Assembly (NCBI RefSeq): GCF_003336245.1
Contig: NZ_QPHM01000001.1
Span: 1,988,113-2,052,112 of the forward strand
DNA: 64,000 bases
Direction: 5' to 3'
DNA from: Haloplanus salinus
Lineage (GTDB): Archaea > Halobacteriota > Halobacteria > Halobacteriales > Haloferacaceae
Below are positions 52,769 through 61,124 of the stretch, in pieces. The stretch's first letter is position 1, and every line of letters starts with the position of its first letter. Position numbers and translations under genes: made by a program. Under the pieces are notes generated by a model. That model saw only the letters and a program-made list of their open reading frames with translations. It was not told the DNA's origin and did no database searches.

Positions 52769-53827
52769 TCAGTCGTCGTCACCGGCACCGGCACCGGTAC
52801 CGGTACCTGCCTCGATGCTCCCCATCTCGGGCGTGGTCCGTCCGCCGCGGGCCGACTGCAGTTTGCCGAGCACGACGGTACAGACGTAGATGGCCACGGC
52901 GAAGAGGACGATGATCCCGCCGGCCGTGACGCCGCCGTAGTAAGCGGCGGCGATACCGAGCAACACCGCCAGCTCCGCGAGGACGACCGAGACGACGAGC
53001 GACTCGGAGAAGCTCCGGGACACCTGCGTCGCGCCCGCGACCGGAACGACGAGCATCGCCGCGACGAGGATGACGCCCATGATCTGCATCGCGCCGACGA
53101 CGACCATCGCCGTCAGCATCACCATCACCCGATTGTACCAGTCGACGGGGATGCCCGAGACGGCGGCCGCCGTCTCGTCGAAGGTGACGTACAGCAGTTG
53201 GTTGCGCGTGATGGCTACCGTGCCGACGATGACGGCAAAGAGCACCAGGAGGATGGCCGCGCTCGCCGGCGACACGGTCGAGAGGTTACCGAAGAGGAAC
53301 TGGTTGACTCCCACCGCGAGTCCGCCCGCGTTGAGGCTGATGAGCGTCGTCCCGAGCGCGAACCCAGTCGACAGGACGATGGCCATCGACACGTCGTTGT
53401 AGGCGTCGGTCACCTCGGAGATGAGCTCGATGCAGAGCGCGGCGACCATCGCCACGACGACGGCGGTGAGATACGGCGAGACGCCGAGGTCGATGACGGC
53501 GTTCAGAAACAGTCCGACGGCCACCCCGGCGAAGCCGGTGTGGGCCAGCGCGTCGCCGATGAGCGCGAGCTGTCGGTGGACGAGGAAGGTGCCGATGAGC
53601 GGCGCCATCACGCCGACACAGAGCCCGACGAGGATCGCTCGGTGCATGAACCGGTAGCGCGGGTTCAGCATCTCCAGGCCGGTGAGGTAGTAGGTCCAGT
53701 CCATCAGCCAGTACCACTGCTCCAGCACCCACAGGAGGACGCCGAAGACGGCGTCGCCGACGGCGTCCAGGCCACCCTGTAACAGCAGTATCGACGGGTC
53801 CACGGCCGCGAGGGCACCGGCGCTCAT
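52769..53827 (-). CDS. znuB: Metal ABC transporter permease (ZnuB/MntB/TroC type)
   Basis: 352 residues, about 9-10 helices of the ABC-3 permease family: HRAILVGLCVGVMAPLIGTF, the conserved LALIGDALAHTGFAGVAVGL (cytoplasmic coupling region) and MQIMGVILVAAMLVVPVAGA. An extra N-terminal amphipathic segment (VFGVLLWVLEQWYWLMDWTY) precedes the core, and the tail is Gly-Thr/Gly-Ala-rich, ending DDD. Third gene of the operon with the ATPase (4-base overlap) and binding protein. Zinc versus manganese cannot be read from sequence. Confidence 0.92.
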   Translation of the reverse strand: MSAGALAAVDPSILLLQGGLDAVGDAVFGVLLWVLEQWYWLMDWTYYLTGLEMLNPRYRFMHRAILVGLCVGVMAPLIGTFLVHRQLALIGDALAHTGFAGVAVGLFLNAVIDLGVSPYLTAVVVAMVAALCIELISEVTDAYNDVSMAIVLSTGFALGTTLISLNAGGLAVGVNQFLFGNLSTVSPASAAILLVLFAVIVGTVAITRNQLLYVTFDETAAAVSGIPVDWYNRVMVMLTAMVVVGAMQIMGVILVAAMLVVPVAGATQVSRSFSESLVVSVVLAELAVLLGIAAAYYGGVTAGGIIVLFAVAIYVCTVVLGKLQSARGGRTTPEMGSIEAGTGTGAGAGDDD

Positions 53828-54588
53828 CCGTCCACCCCCGTGTCCGTGAGAAATCGCGCTTCGGTCCCGAACGCCCGGGCCAGCGCGTCGCTCTCGACGA
53901 ACGCGTCGGTCGGTCCGTCGAAGTGGACGTCGCGGTTCAGGCAGACGACGCGGTCGGCGTGTTCGACGACCGCGCCGAGGTCGTGTTCGATGAGGAGGAC
54001 GGTGATGCCCCGCGCGTTGAGCGCCGCCAACAGGTCGTAGAAGGCGTCGACCGATTCGGCGTCGACGCCGACGGTCGGCTCGTCGAGGACGAGCAGGTCG
54101 GCCTCGCTCGCCAGCGCCCGCGCGATGAACGCGCGCTGGCGCTGTCCACCCGAGAGCTGTGTGACGCGTCGGTCCGCGAAGGCGCTCATGCCGACGGTCG
54201 CGAGCGCGTCGTCGACGATGGTCCAGTCATCGCTCGACAGGCGGCCGATCCCGACGTGTGGGAAGCGACCCATCTTCACCACCTCGCGGACGGTGATGGG
54301 CATCCCCTTCGCGGCGCTGGCTCCCTGGGCGACGTAGCCGATCCGCTCGCCGTCGTCGAAACGGTCGGCCCGCTCGCCGAACAGGCGGGCCGTGCCCGCA
54401 TCGGGGTCGAGCAGCCCGAGCAGCAGCCGCATCAGCGTCGACTTCCCCGAGCCGTTCGGCCCCACGACGGCGACGTACTCGCCCGGGTCGACGGTCAGCG
54501 ACACGTCCTCGATTACGGGCGTCGCCGCGTAGCCGAAGCTGACGCCCGTGAGGTCGACGACCGGCGTGGAGTCGGCGTTCCGCGTCAT
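53824..54588 (-). CDS. znuC: Metal ABC transporter ATP-binding protein (ZnuC/MntA type)
   Basis: 254 residues from ATG 54586-54588. Walker A GPNGSGKST, Q-loop GYVAQGA, signature LSGGQRQRAFIARALA, Walker B LLVLDEPTVGVD and switch His in LIEHDLG are all present, with the order of the Zn/Mn importer ATPases. It overlaps the substrate-binding gene start side by 4 bases and the permease by 4, so the three are translationally coupled. An upstream in-frame extension to 54732 lies inside the binding-protein gene and is spurious. Confidence 0.93.
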   Translation of the reverse strand: MTRNADSTPVVDLTGVSFGYAATPVIEDVSLTVDPGEYVAVVGPNGSGKSTLMRLLLGLLDPDAGTARLFGERADRFDDGERIGYVAQGASAAKGMPITVREVVKMGRFPHVGIGRLSSDDWTIVDDALATVGMSAFADRRVTQLSGGQRQRAFIARALASEADLLVLDEPTVGVDAESVDAFYDLLAALNARGITVLLIEHDLGAVVEHADRVVCLNRDVHFDGPTDAFVESDALARAFGTEARFLTDTGVDG

Positions 54589-55658
54589 ACGGGCTCGAAG
54601 TTCCGCCACCGTTCGACCCAGCCCTCGGACGGGGCCGCGTTCTCGGGACTCCGATTGCCGAGGACGATTTCGAACGTGGGCATGTTGATGTTGTACGCGA
54701 TCTCCTCGTACCCCCAGTTCTCCGCGACCCACTCCTCGCGGACGCCGGCGTAGGGCGTCACGGGGAAGTACGCGTCCACGGCCGTCTCGCGGACGAGCTG
54801 TTGGGCCGGGCGCTGGGACTCGAAGACGCCGTTGGCGACGTAGCGGATGTCGTTCTCGCGGATGACTCGCGTCGCCTCGCGGATGTCGGCGGGCTTGACG
54901 TCGCCGCTCGCCGCGAGGTTCGTCACGAGCGGCCGCATTCGCACGCCGTAGCGGACGCCGATGTACTGGAAGGCGTTGTGCGCGGCTAGCTGGACGATAT
55001 CACGGTCGGCGCGGTCGAAGATGGTCTCGTAGTCCGCGTCGATGCGGTCGAGCACCCCGGCGGCGTACGTCTCGGCGTTGTCGCGGAAGGTGTCGGCGTA
55101 CTCCGGCAACAGTTCGGCGAACCCCTCGGCGATGTTGTGGACGGACCGCTTCGCGCGCTGGGGGTCCAGCCAGAAGTGGGGGTCCTTCCCCCGCTGGGCG
55201 CCGACGCCCTCCTCGTCCCGGTCGAGCGTCGCGGCGAGGTCGACCAGGTCGACGCCCTCCCTGGCGTTGATGAGTGCCGTGTCGACGCCGTCGCCCTGGA
55301 TCGTTTCGATGGCGCGGTCGGCCCACGGCTGGAAGTCGGCGCCGACGTGGACGAACGCGTCGGCCTCGACGATCCGCTGGGTGATACTGGCGTTCGGCTC
55401 CCAGCCGTGGCCGTGTAGCCCCGTGGGGACGAGGTTCTCCACCGTCAACGGGGTCCCGTCGGCGACCTGCCGGCCGAAATCGAAGAAGGTAAAAAACGAG
55501 GCTACCGCGACCGGCCCGTCGCCATCGCCGTCGCCGCCGGTCTGTCCCGGCGCGCTCGGCAACGACGTACATCCGGCTACTCCTGCCAGTGCTGCCGCCC
55601 CGCCGACGCGTAGCACGTTCCGTCGCGTCGTCGCTCGCTCGGCCAGTTCACGTGTCAT
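54585..55658 (-). CDS. znuA: Metal ABC transporter substrate-binding lipoprotein (ZnuA/TroA cluster 9)
   Basis: 357 residues. Twin-arginine signal (TTRRNVLRVGGAAALAG) and lipobox VAGC with Cys30. The mature part is a cluster-9 binding protein: PTGLHGHGWEPNASITQRIV carries metal-ligand histidines, KDPHFWLDPQRAKRSVHNIA the next ligand region, and DRDIVQLAAHNAFQYIGVRY a third His. There is no long His-rich loop, which leaves Mn or Zn both open. The first gene of the operon, with a DtxR-like operator directly upstream at 55679-55694. Confidence 0.92.
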   Translation of the reverse strand: MTRELAERATTRRNVLRVGGAAALAGVAGCTSLPSAPGQTGGDGDGDGPVAVASFFTFFDFGRQVADGTPLTVENLVPTGLHGHGWEPNASITQRIVEADAFVHVGADFQPWADRAIETIQGDGVDTALINAREGVDLVDLAATLDRDEEGVGAQRGKDPHFWLDPQRAKRSVHNIAEGFAELLPEYADTFRDNAETYAAGVLDRIDADYETIFDRADRDIVQLAAHNAFQYIGVRYGVRMRPLVTNLAASGDVKPADIREATRVIRENDIRYVANGVFESQRPAQQLVRETAVDAYFPVTPYAGVREEWVAENWGYEEIAYNINMPTFEIVLGNRSPENAAPSEGWVERWRNFEPV

Positions 55659-55678
55659 GCTATATCACGAAACCCTAG

Positions 55679-55701
55679 ATTAGATCTGTCTAATTTTATG
55701 T
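55679..55701 (-). promoter_or_regulatory. Metal-responsive operator and TATA box of the znuACB-type operon
   Basis: ATTAGATCTGTCTAAT at 55679-55694 is a perfect 6+4+6 inverted repeat. On the minus strand it follows immediately after the TATA-like CATAAAA (55695-55701) and precedes the expected transcription start near 55672. The layout matches that of the iron-transporter operator at 63911-63926, pointing to a DtxR/MntR/SirR-type repressor. The repressor gene is not in the window. Confidence 0.65.
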
Positions 55702-55791
55702 TGTGATGCACGCATTTGTAGGTTGTGGTCCGGCATCGGGCGCCGCTCGGCGTCGTGCGCCGTCGCTGCAGTCACGAACGCCCCGGTCGGC

Positions 55792-56955
55792 TCAGTCGTC
55801 GAACGCGTCCACGAGGGTCTCGTGGACGCCGACGACCATCGCCGGCACGACCAGCATGAACAGGTGTTCTTCGAGTGGGATCCCCAGCAGTTCGATCCCC
55901 GTCCGCATCGGGATGGCGAAGACGCCCACTTCGAGCGTGTACCAGTCCCACACGTAGGCGAAGGGGTAGAGGACGGCCGTCGTCCGGAGGGCGGCCCGCA
56001 CGGCGCCGGCGTGGACGACGAGCGCGACGGCGATCGTCCCCCACAACACCTCGGTCGCGAGGTACGTGTACGGTCCGAGGACGGTGATGTCGGGGAGCGC
56101 GACCCCCGCGAGCGGCCGGAGCCACACGGCGACGACGAGGAGCGCCAAAAAGAGGTAGGAGGCGCGGACCAGGAGCATCGTCGCCAGTTCGGCGTCGGCG
56201 CGGCGGGCCACGACGGCGACGGCGGCGAAGGGGACGACGGCGAGCGCCGATCCGCGGGGGACGACGCCGGTCACGGACAGGGCGACGACGGCGACCATCC
56301 CCGCCGTCATCAGGCCGGTCGCGAGACGCCGCGCCGCCGCCGGTCCGAGGACGACGGCGACGGTGCGTTTCTCCACCGAGCGGTCGTAGTCGTAGTCGGT
56401 CGTGTCGTCGATCACCTTGATCCCCGCGAGGACGACGACGAAGACGACGGCGAAGGCGACGGCGGCGGTCGAGAGTCCCCGCGCCTGGACGTAGTAGCCC
56501 CCGAGGAGGGCGAACCCGATGCCGACGGGGTAGCCGAGCGTCGCGCCGAAGGGGTTGGTGTCCAACTGCGGCGCGTGGAGGACGGCCACCAGCCACCCCG
56601 GCAGGGTCAGGAGGACGGCCACGGGGTCGACGAGGACGCCGAGCGCCGCGGCGCCGACGAAAAACAGCGCCGTCGACCCGGCCAGCGCGAGGTGACAGCC
56701 CCGGCGCGTGAGCGGGTGGTCGTCGTCCTCGCCACGGTGGTGGAAGTCGACGAGGCCGTCCTTGACGTGGGCGGTGTAGAGCGCGAAGAAGGCGACGCCC
56801 ATGTGGAAGCCGGCCAGACTCGGGTCTCGAAGACCACCGAGGACGGCGCCGAAGCCCGAGGCGGCGAGCGGCGGCGTCATGAAGACGGGGTGGATCTGCG
56901 AGGCGACGGCGCCGAGGGTCGCACGAGCGCCGGTTCCGTGCCGGGCGATAGCCAT
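55792..56955 (-). CDS. UbiA prenyltransferase fused to a lycopene cyclase-type domain
   Basis: 387 residues from ATG 56953-56955, nearly leaderless given a TATA-like AGTATATG at 56983-56990. Residues about 20-300 are a UbiA intramembrane prenyltransferase with first motif HVKDGLVDFHHRGED and second motif DDTTDYDYDRSVEKRTV. Residues about 295-387 match one lycopene-cyclase (CrtYcd-like) repeat: YLATEVLWGTIAVAL, AYVWDWYTLEVGVF and GIPLEEHLFMLVVP. In haloarchaea lycopene elongases are UbiA proteins and CrtY holds two cyclase repeats; a single protein with both folds probably modifies C40/C50 carotenoids. The exact reaction is unknown. Confidence 0.8.
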   Translation of the reverse strand: MAIARHGTGARATLGAVASQIHPVFMTPPLAASGFGAVLGGLRDPSLAGFHMGVAFFALYTAHVKDGLVDFHHRGEDDDHPLTRRGCHLALAGSTALFFVGAAALGVLVDPVAVLLTLPGWLVAVLHAPQLDTNPFGATLGYPVGIGFALLGGYYVQARGLSTAAVAFAVVFVVVLAGIKVIDDTTDYDYDRSVEKRTVAVVLGPAAARRLATGLMTAGMVAVVALSVTGVVPRGSALAVVPFAAVAVVARRADAELATMLLVRASYLFLALLVVAVWLRPLAGVALPDITVLGPYTYLATEVLWGTIAVALVVHAGAVRAALRTTAVLYPFAYVWDWYTLEVGVFAIPMRTGIELLGIPLEEHLFMLVVPAMVVGVHETLVDAFDD

Positions 56956-57032
56956 GTGAACGTGGGTACGTGTTACACTCACATATACTGCCGGCCGCAG
57001 GGTAGAAGACGCCGGGGGTCGGTCGTACGTCT

Positions 57033-57917
57033 ATGCTCGACTCGTTGCTCGGCCGCGCCGAACTCAAGGCACGGATCGAGGAACTCGAAGAGGAGAAGCG
57101 GCATCTCGAGCGCCGCCTCGACGCGGAAAGCGAGCGCCGCGCCGACGCGGTGACCGCCAGACAGGACGCCGAAGAGCGGGTCAACCGACTCGAGGATCGC
57201 ATCGCCGACTTGGAGGGGCAGGTCGACGCGGAACCCGAGGCGGCCGACCTCGCTCCCCGCGGTACGGAGTCGCTCCGTGGCGACCGGCTCGACGCCGTCC
57301 TCGACCGCCTCCGGAGCGTCGAGGCGGGCGCGGAAGGAGCGCTGACTGCGCTCGTGACCGACGGCGTGCCCGACGCGCTCTCGGCGCTCCTCGGCGACCG
57401 TGCCCCCCTCGTCGCCCGCGCCGCGCCCTGTCTGGTCTGTGTCGACGACGCTCGCCTCGTGAGCGTCGCCCTCGACCCGCCGCTCGCGCCCGACCCGTTC
57501 GTCGAGTGGGGCGCGACGTTTCGCCTCGACGACGACTGGTTCCACCCGACCGACGGCCTCACGGTCGCGTTGGTGCGCTCGGACCGCTTCGCCGTCGGCA
57601 CCTACGACGGCGGCGCGCTGACGGAGGTCGAGACGGTCGAGACGGACGTGAAGTCCGCCCACTCGAAGGGCGGGTTCTCGCAGTCGCGGTTCGAGCGCCG
57701 ACGCGACGAACAGGTCGCGACCCACATCGACGACTGTTCGGCGGTTCTCGACCGGCGCGATCCGGATCGGCTCGTCTTGCTGGGCGAGCGAACCGTCCTC
57801 GACGACGTGGACCGGGACGCCGTCGCCGTCGAACCGGTGGACGCGAGCGGCGATCCGGCCGCGGCCCTCGAAGACGCCGCGCACACCTTCTTCACGACGC
57901 GGTTGACGCTGCTGTGA
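57033..57917 (+). CDS. Vms1/Ankzf1-family peptidyl-tRNA hydrolase
   Basis: 294 residues. An N-terminal coiled coil (about 8-66, LKARIEELEEEKRHLERRLD) precedes an eRF1-like fold with the release-loop motif GGFSQSRFERRRDEQV, in which Gln217 matches the catalytic glutamine of Vms1 homologues, and a C-terminal LERTVLDDVD-like cap. These enzymes free nascent chains from tRNA on stalled 60S/50S subunits in ribosome quality control. A typical Vms1 partner (RqcH/NEMF) is not in the window. Its 3' end overlaps the convergent glycosyltransferase gene by 26 bases. Confidence 0.87.
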   Translation: MLDSLLGRAELKARIEELEEEKRHLERRLDAESERRADAVTARQDAEERVNRLEDRIADLEGQVDAEPEAADLAPRGTESLRGDRLDAVLDRLRSVEAGAEGALTALVTDGVPDALSALLGDRAPLVARAAPCLVCVDDARLVSVALDPPLAPDPFVEWGATFRLDDDWFHPTDGLTVALVRSDRFAVGTYDGGALTEVETVETDVKSAHSKGGFSQSRFERRRDEQVATHIDDCSAVLDRRDPDRLVLLGERTVLDDVDRDAVAVEPVDASGDPAAALEDAAHTFFTTRLTLL

Positions 57918-59988
57918 CGTTCGACGCCCGTGCGCTCGTCGTTATCGACACCCCGGAGACGTAGTCGCCGTTCGCCCCGACGTACACCCCGTCGCGCCCG
58001 CAGTCGGTGGTGAGAGAGCACACTTTCATCTCGGGCGGCCAGATGACGCGGACGCCCCGAACCGTCCGCTCGACGCTCGCGGTCTGTCGATACGTGACCG
58101 TCGTCCCCTGCGGTTCGACGAAGGTGACGAGCAGCGTCACCCGACTGACGCCGGCGGGGAGCGGCGCCGTCGCCGCCGCGGTGCCGTTCGAGGCGAGGAC
58201 GCTGGCGTTCCCGTCCGTGGCGTTCACCGCCCAGTCGACGGTGACGGGGCCGCCGACCGCCCCGATCGCGTACCGTGCGCTTCCGGCTTCGGTGACGATG
58301 CGGGCGCGGGCGCGGGTGGCCCGTGCCGGAACCCCGACGGTCGTCGTCGCGCGCAGGCGGTCCCCACGCTTCACGTCGAGGGGCGTCAGCGCCGGTTCCG
58401 TCGGCGTCACCGCCCCCGTCCACGAGCCCCGGTAGGTGAAGCGGTACGGACGGCGGCCGTCGGTCGCGTCGATGGCCTCGAACCGCTCCACGTCGCCGTC
58501 GTTGATGACGTAGAGGGCGTCGCCGTCGAAGCCGGGGTCGTTGCGGAGATGCTGGAACGGGTGGTGGAGCCAGTCGCCGTAGGGATCGGGGACGAACACG
58601 AGGGCGCGGTCGGGCGACCACGACTCGAAGGGTTCGTACGTCTCGGCCAGATGCGACGTGCGCAGGCGGTTCTCGTCGTACGGCTCCGCGACGGCCTCGA
58701 CGCCCGCGACGCCTCCAACGGCCGCGGACAGCAGGAGCGTCACGGCGAGGACGGCCCCCTGCGTCGGCGCGTCGAGGTCGGCCGTCGCCCGCCGCAGGCG
58801 GCCCCAGCAGACGAACGCCCCCGCGGCGCCGAACGCCGAGAGCGGCAGGAGGAGGTCGAAGTGGTAGTACGGACCGAGTAGGCCGATCAGGCCGTTCTCT
58901 AACCCGTTGAGCGTCCCCCAGAAGTAGGCGTTGCCGAGGACGACGGCGGGGACGAGACCGAGGAAGACCACCCGGAGCGCGGGCGCGGCGAGCGTCGGGT
59001 CCGCGAGCGCCTCCCGGTCGGTCGGGAGTTTCGCGAGGCCGACGAGCGCGAGGAGGGTGCCGACGGGACCGGCGACGGTCCACTCCGTCGTCAGGAGTCC
59101 GAGGAGGCGGCCGGTCGTCTCGGCGGCGAGCGCCGGGGAGTAGACGCGGTCGTAGCCCAGAAGTTCGTGGCGCCCGAAGCCGATGCCGTCGTTCGGGCCG
59201 AACGCTTTGTACGGGAAGACAAGGAGGTCGCCGGTCGTCACGAGGTTGTACGCGAGCGTGACGACGACGCCCGCGACCCCGAGACCGGCGACGGCGAGGA
59301 GGCGCGTGAGCGTCGGGCGGAACTCGTCGGTGCCCCACGTCCACCACAGCGAGCCGACGGCGTGGACGATGAACGGCGACGCGAAGAGAACGGCCGTGTA
59401 GGGCCTGGCGAAGAAGGCGAGGCCGACGGCGGCGCCGGCGACGAGGCCCCACCGCGGCGAGTCGCGGCGCATCGTCCGCACGTACGCGACCGCGAACGCG
59501 AGATTCAGGAGCGTCGTCGGGGCGTAGGGGAGGAAGACGGCGGAGGTAAAGAGAAAGAGTGGGGCGCCGAGAAGCAGGACGACGGCGAGACGGCCGATCC
59601 GGCGGTCGAAGGCGTCGGCCGCGAGCGCGTAGATCAGCGCGGCGTTGCCGGCGGCGATCAGGCCGAGCGAGAGGTTCCAGTCGCCCAGCAGCTTGCCGAC
59701 GGCGAAGGCGCCGGCGGCGACCGGCGAGTACTTTGAGTAGTAGCGGGGGTCACCGCCCGCGGCGTCGGCGACGAAGAACCACGGCCGCACCAGATAGCCC
59801 AAGTCGCCGGGCCGGAGGAACAGTCGCCCCTCCAGCAACATCGCGGCTTGGGTGAGGTAGACGCCCTCGTCGTCGTTGACGGAGTGGTACGGAAAGAGGT
59901 CGACCGCGAGCCAGTAGACGACGACGCCGGCGAGGAGCGCGAGGGCGGCGGCGACGAGTCGGTCGCGCCCGGGCCGCAGGGCGGACAC
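57892..59988 (-). CDS. Glycosyltransferase family 39-like (ArnT/PMT-type) membrane protein
   Basis: 698 residues from a GTG. N-terminal helix, then NDDEGVYLTQAAMLLEGRL with the acidic pair typical of lipid-linked GT-C enzymes, about 11-13 helices, and a large extracellular C-terminal beta domain (about 460-698) with C600s-region cysteines (KVCSLTTDCGRDG). It probably transfers sugar from a polyprenyl carrier to protein or lipid, which would connect with the polyprenyl genes at 14.8-19.8 kb. The start overlaps the stop of the Fe ABC ATPase by one base, so it reads from the iron operon. Confidence 0.8.
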   Translation of the reverse strand: MSALRPGRDRLVAAALALLAGVVVYWLAVDLFPYHSVNDDEGVYLTQAAMLLEGRLFLRPGDLGYLVRPWFFVADAAGGDPRYYSKYSPVAAGAFAVGKLLGDWNLSLGLIAAGNAALIYALAADAFDRRIGRLAVVLLLGAPLFLFTSAVFLPYAPTTLLNLAFAVAYVRTMRRDSPRWGLVAGAAVGLAFFARPYTAVLFASPFIVHAVGSLWWTWGTDEFRPTLTRLLAVAGLGVAGVVVTLAYNLVTTGDLLVFPYKAFGPNDGIGFGRHELLGYDRVYSPALAAETTGRLLGLLTTEWTVAGPVGTLLALVGLAKLPTDREALADPTLAAPALRVVFLGLVPAVVLGNAYFWGTLNGLENGLIGLLGPYYHFDLLLPLSAFGAAGAFVCWGRLRRATADLDAPTQGAVLAVTLLLSAAVGGVAGVEAVAEPYDENRLRTSHLAETYEPFESWSPDRALVFVPDPYGDWLHHPFQHLRNDPGFDGDALYVINDGDVERFEAIDATDGRRPYRFTYRGSWTGAVTPTEPALTPLDVKRGDRLRATTTVGVPARATRARARIVTEAGSARYAIGAVGGPVTVDWAVNATDGNASVLASNGTAAATAPLPAGVSRVTLLVTFVEPQGTTVTYRQTASVERTVRGVRVIWPPEMKVCSLTTDCGRDGVYVGANGDYVSGVSITTSARASNVTAASTAS

Positions 59989-61124
59989 TATTCGTCGTCG
60001 AGTGGCCGCTGATCGGTCGGGAACCAGGCGAGTTCGTGATCCGCGTCGAGTTCGATCCGGACCGTCGTGTCGAGCGGGAGGGACTCGTCGTGATTGTGCA
60101 TACACTGGACGGCGGTGTCGTCGTCCAGGTGGACCTCGTAGAGGACCGTCGGCCCGAGGTAGCGCCGGGAGACGACCCGACCGTCGGCCTCGCCGTCGAC
60201 GGGGATGGCCCGGATGTCGTCCGGGCGGACGAGTACGTCGATCCTCGTGCGGTCGTACGTCCCGGCGAGCCCGTTGATCTGGTCGCGCGGGACGGGACCG
60301 AGACCGGTCGTCACCTCGCCGCCGTGGACGTAGCCGGGGAGGAAGCTGGCGTGGCCGAGGAAGCCGGCGACGAAGCGGGATTCGGGCTGCTGGAACACCT
60401 GTTCGGGGTTCCCCACCTGCTCTATCCGACCGTCGTTCATGACGGCCACGCGGTCGGAGATGGACATGGCCTCTTCCTGATCGTGGGTGACGGAGATCGC
60501 GGTCACGCCCGTCTCCTTGAGGATGCGCCGCACCTCCTCGCGCATCTTCACGCGGAGGTCGACGTCGAGGTTGGAGAAGGGTTCGTCGAGCAACAGCACC
60601 TCGGGTTCGGGCGCGAGCGACCGCGCCAGCGCCACCCGCTGTTGTTGGCCCCCGGAGAGTTCGTCGGGGTAGGAGTCGCCCTGGGCTTCCAGACCCACCA
60701 GGTCGAGGAGTTCCTCGACCCGCTCCTCGCGGTCGTCGGCGTTCCACGCCTCCAGCCCGAACGCGACGTTCTCGGCGGCGGTAAGATGGGGAAAGAGCGC
60801 GAACTCCTGGAAGACGACGCCGATGCCGCGGTCCTCGGGTTCGACGAAGCGGCCGGGGCCGGAGACGGCCGCGCCGTTCAGCGCGATCCTGCCCCCGTTC
60901 GGGCGTTCGAGCCCCGCGATGAGGCGGAGCGTCGTCGTCTTGCCACAGCCCGACGGGCCGAGGAGCGTGAGGATTTCGCCCTCGGTGACCGTGAGCGAGA
61001 GGTCCTCGATGACCCGTTCGGCGCCGTACGACTTCGAGACGTCGGTCAGTTCGAGAACCGGCGCGCTGCCGGCGGTCGGTTCGTCGGTCCGTGCTTCCGT
61101 CGCGTGAATCGTGCTATTTGACAT
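59988..61124 (-). CDS. fbpC: Fe(III)-type ABC transporter ATP-binding protein (FbpC-like)
   Basis: 378 residues. ABC ATPase with Walker A GPSGCGKTT, Q-loop FQEFALFPHLTAAENVAFGL, signature LSGGQQQRVALARSLA, Walker B VLLLDEPFSNLD, His-loop THDQEEAMSISD, and a TOBE-type C-terminal domain (about 290-378, VRPDDIRAIPVDGEADGRVV). Typical for FbpC/PotA/UgpC importers; with the permease and binding protein it fits ferric iron. Overlaps the permease gene by 11 bases. Confidence 0.92.
   Translation of the reverse strand: MSNSTIHATEARTDEPTAGSAPVLELTDVSKSYGAERVIEDLSLTVTEGEILTLLGPSGCGKTTTLRLIAGLERPNGGRIALNGAAVSGPGRFVEPEDRGIGVVFQEFALFPHLTAAENVAFGLEAWNADDREERVEELLDLVGLEAQGDSYPDELSGGQQQRVALARSLAPEPEVLLLDEPFSNLDVDLRVKMREEVRRILKETGVTAISVTHDQEEAMSISDRVAVMNDGRIEQVGNPEQVFQQPESRFVAGFLGHASFLPGYVHGGEVTTGLGPVPRDQINGLAGTYDRTRIDVLVRPDDIRAIPVDGEADGRVVSRRYLGPTVLYEVHLDDDTAVQCMHNHDESLPLDTTVRIELDADHELAWFPTDQRPLDDE

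Noticed and set aside
52769-55658. Metal importer considered as a cobalt or nickel system
   Set aside because: The binding protein is of cluster 9 (Zn/Mn/Fe) with the ABC-3 permease, not a Cbi/Nik architecture.
57892-60747. A 951-codon minus-strand frame extending the glycosyltransferase upstream
   Set aside because: The extension runs through the fbpC ATPase in another frame with low-complexity arginine-rich peptide; the GTG at 59988 gives the true start.
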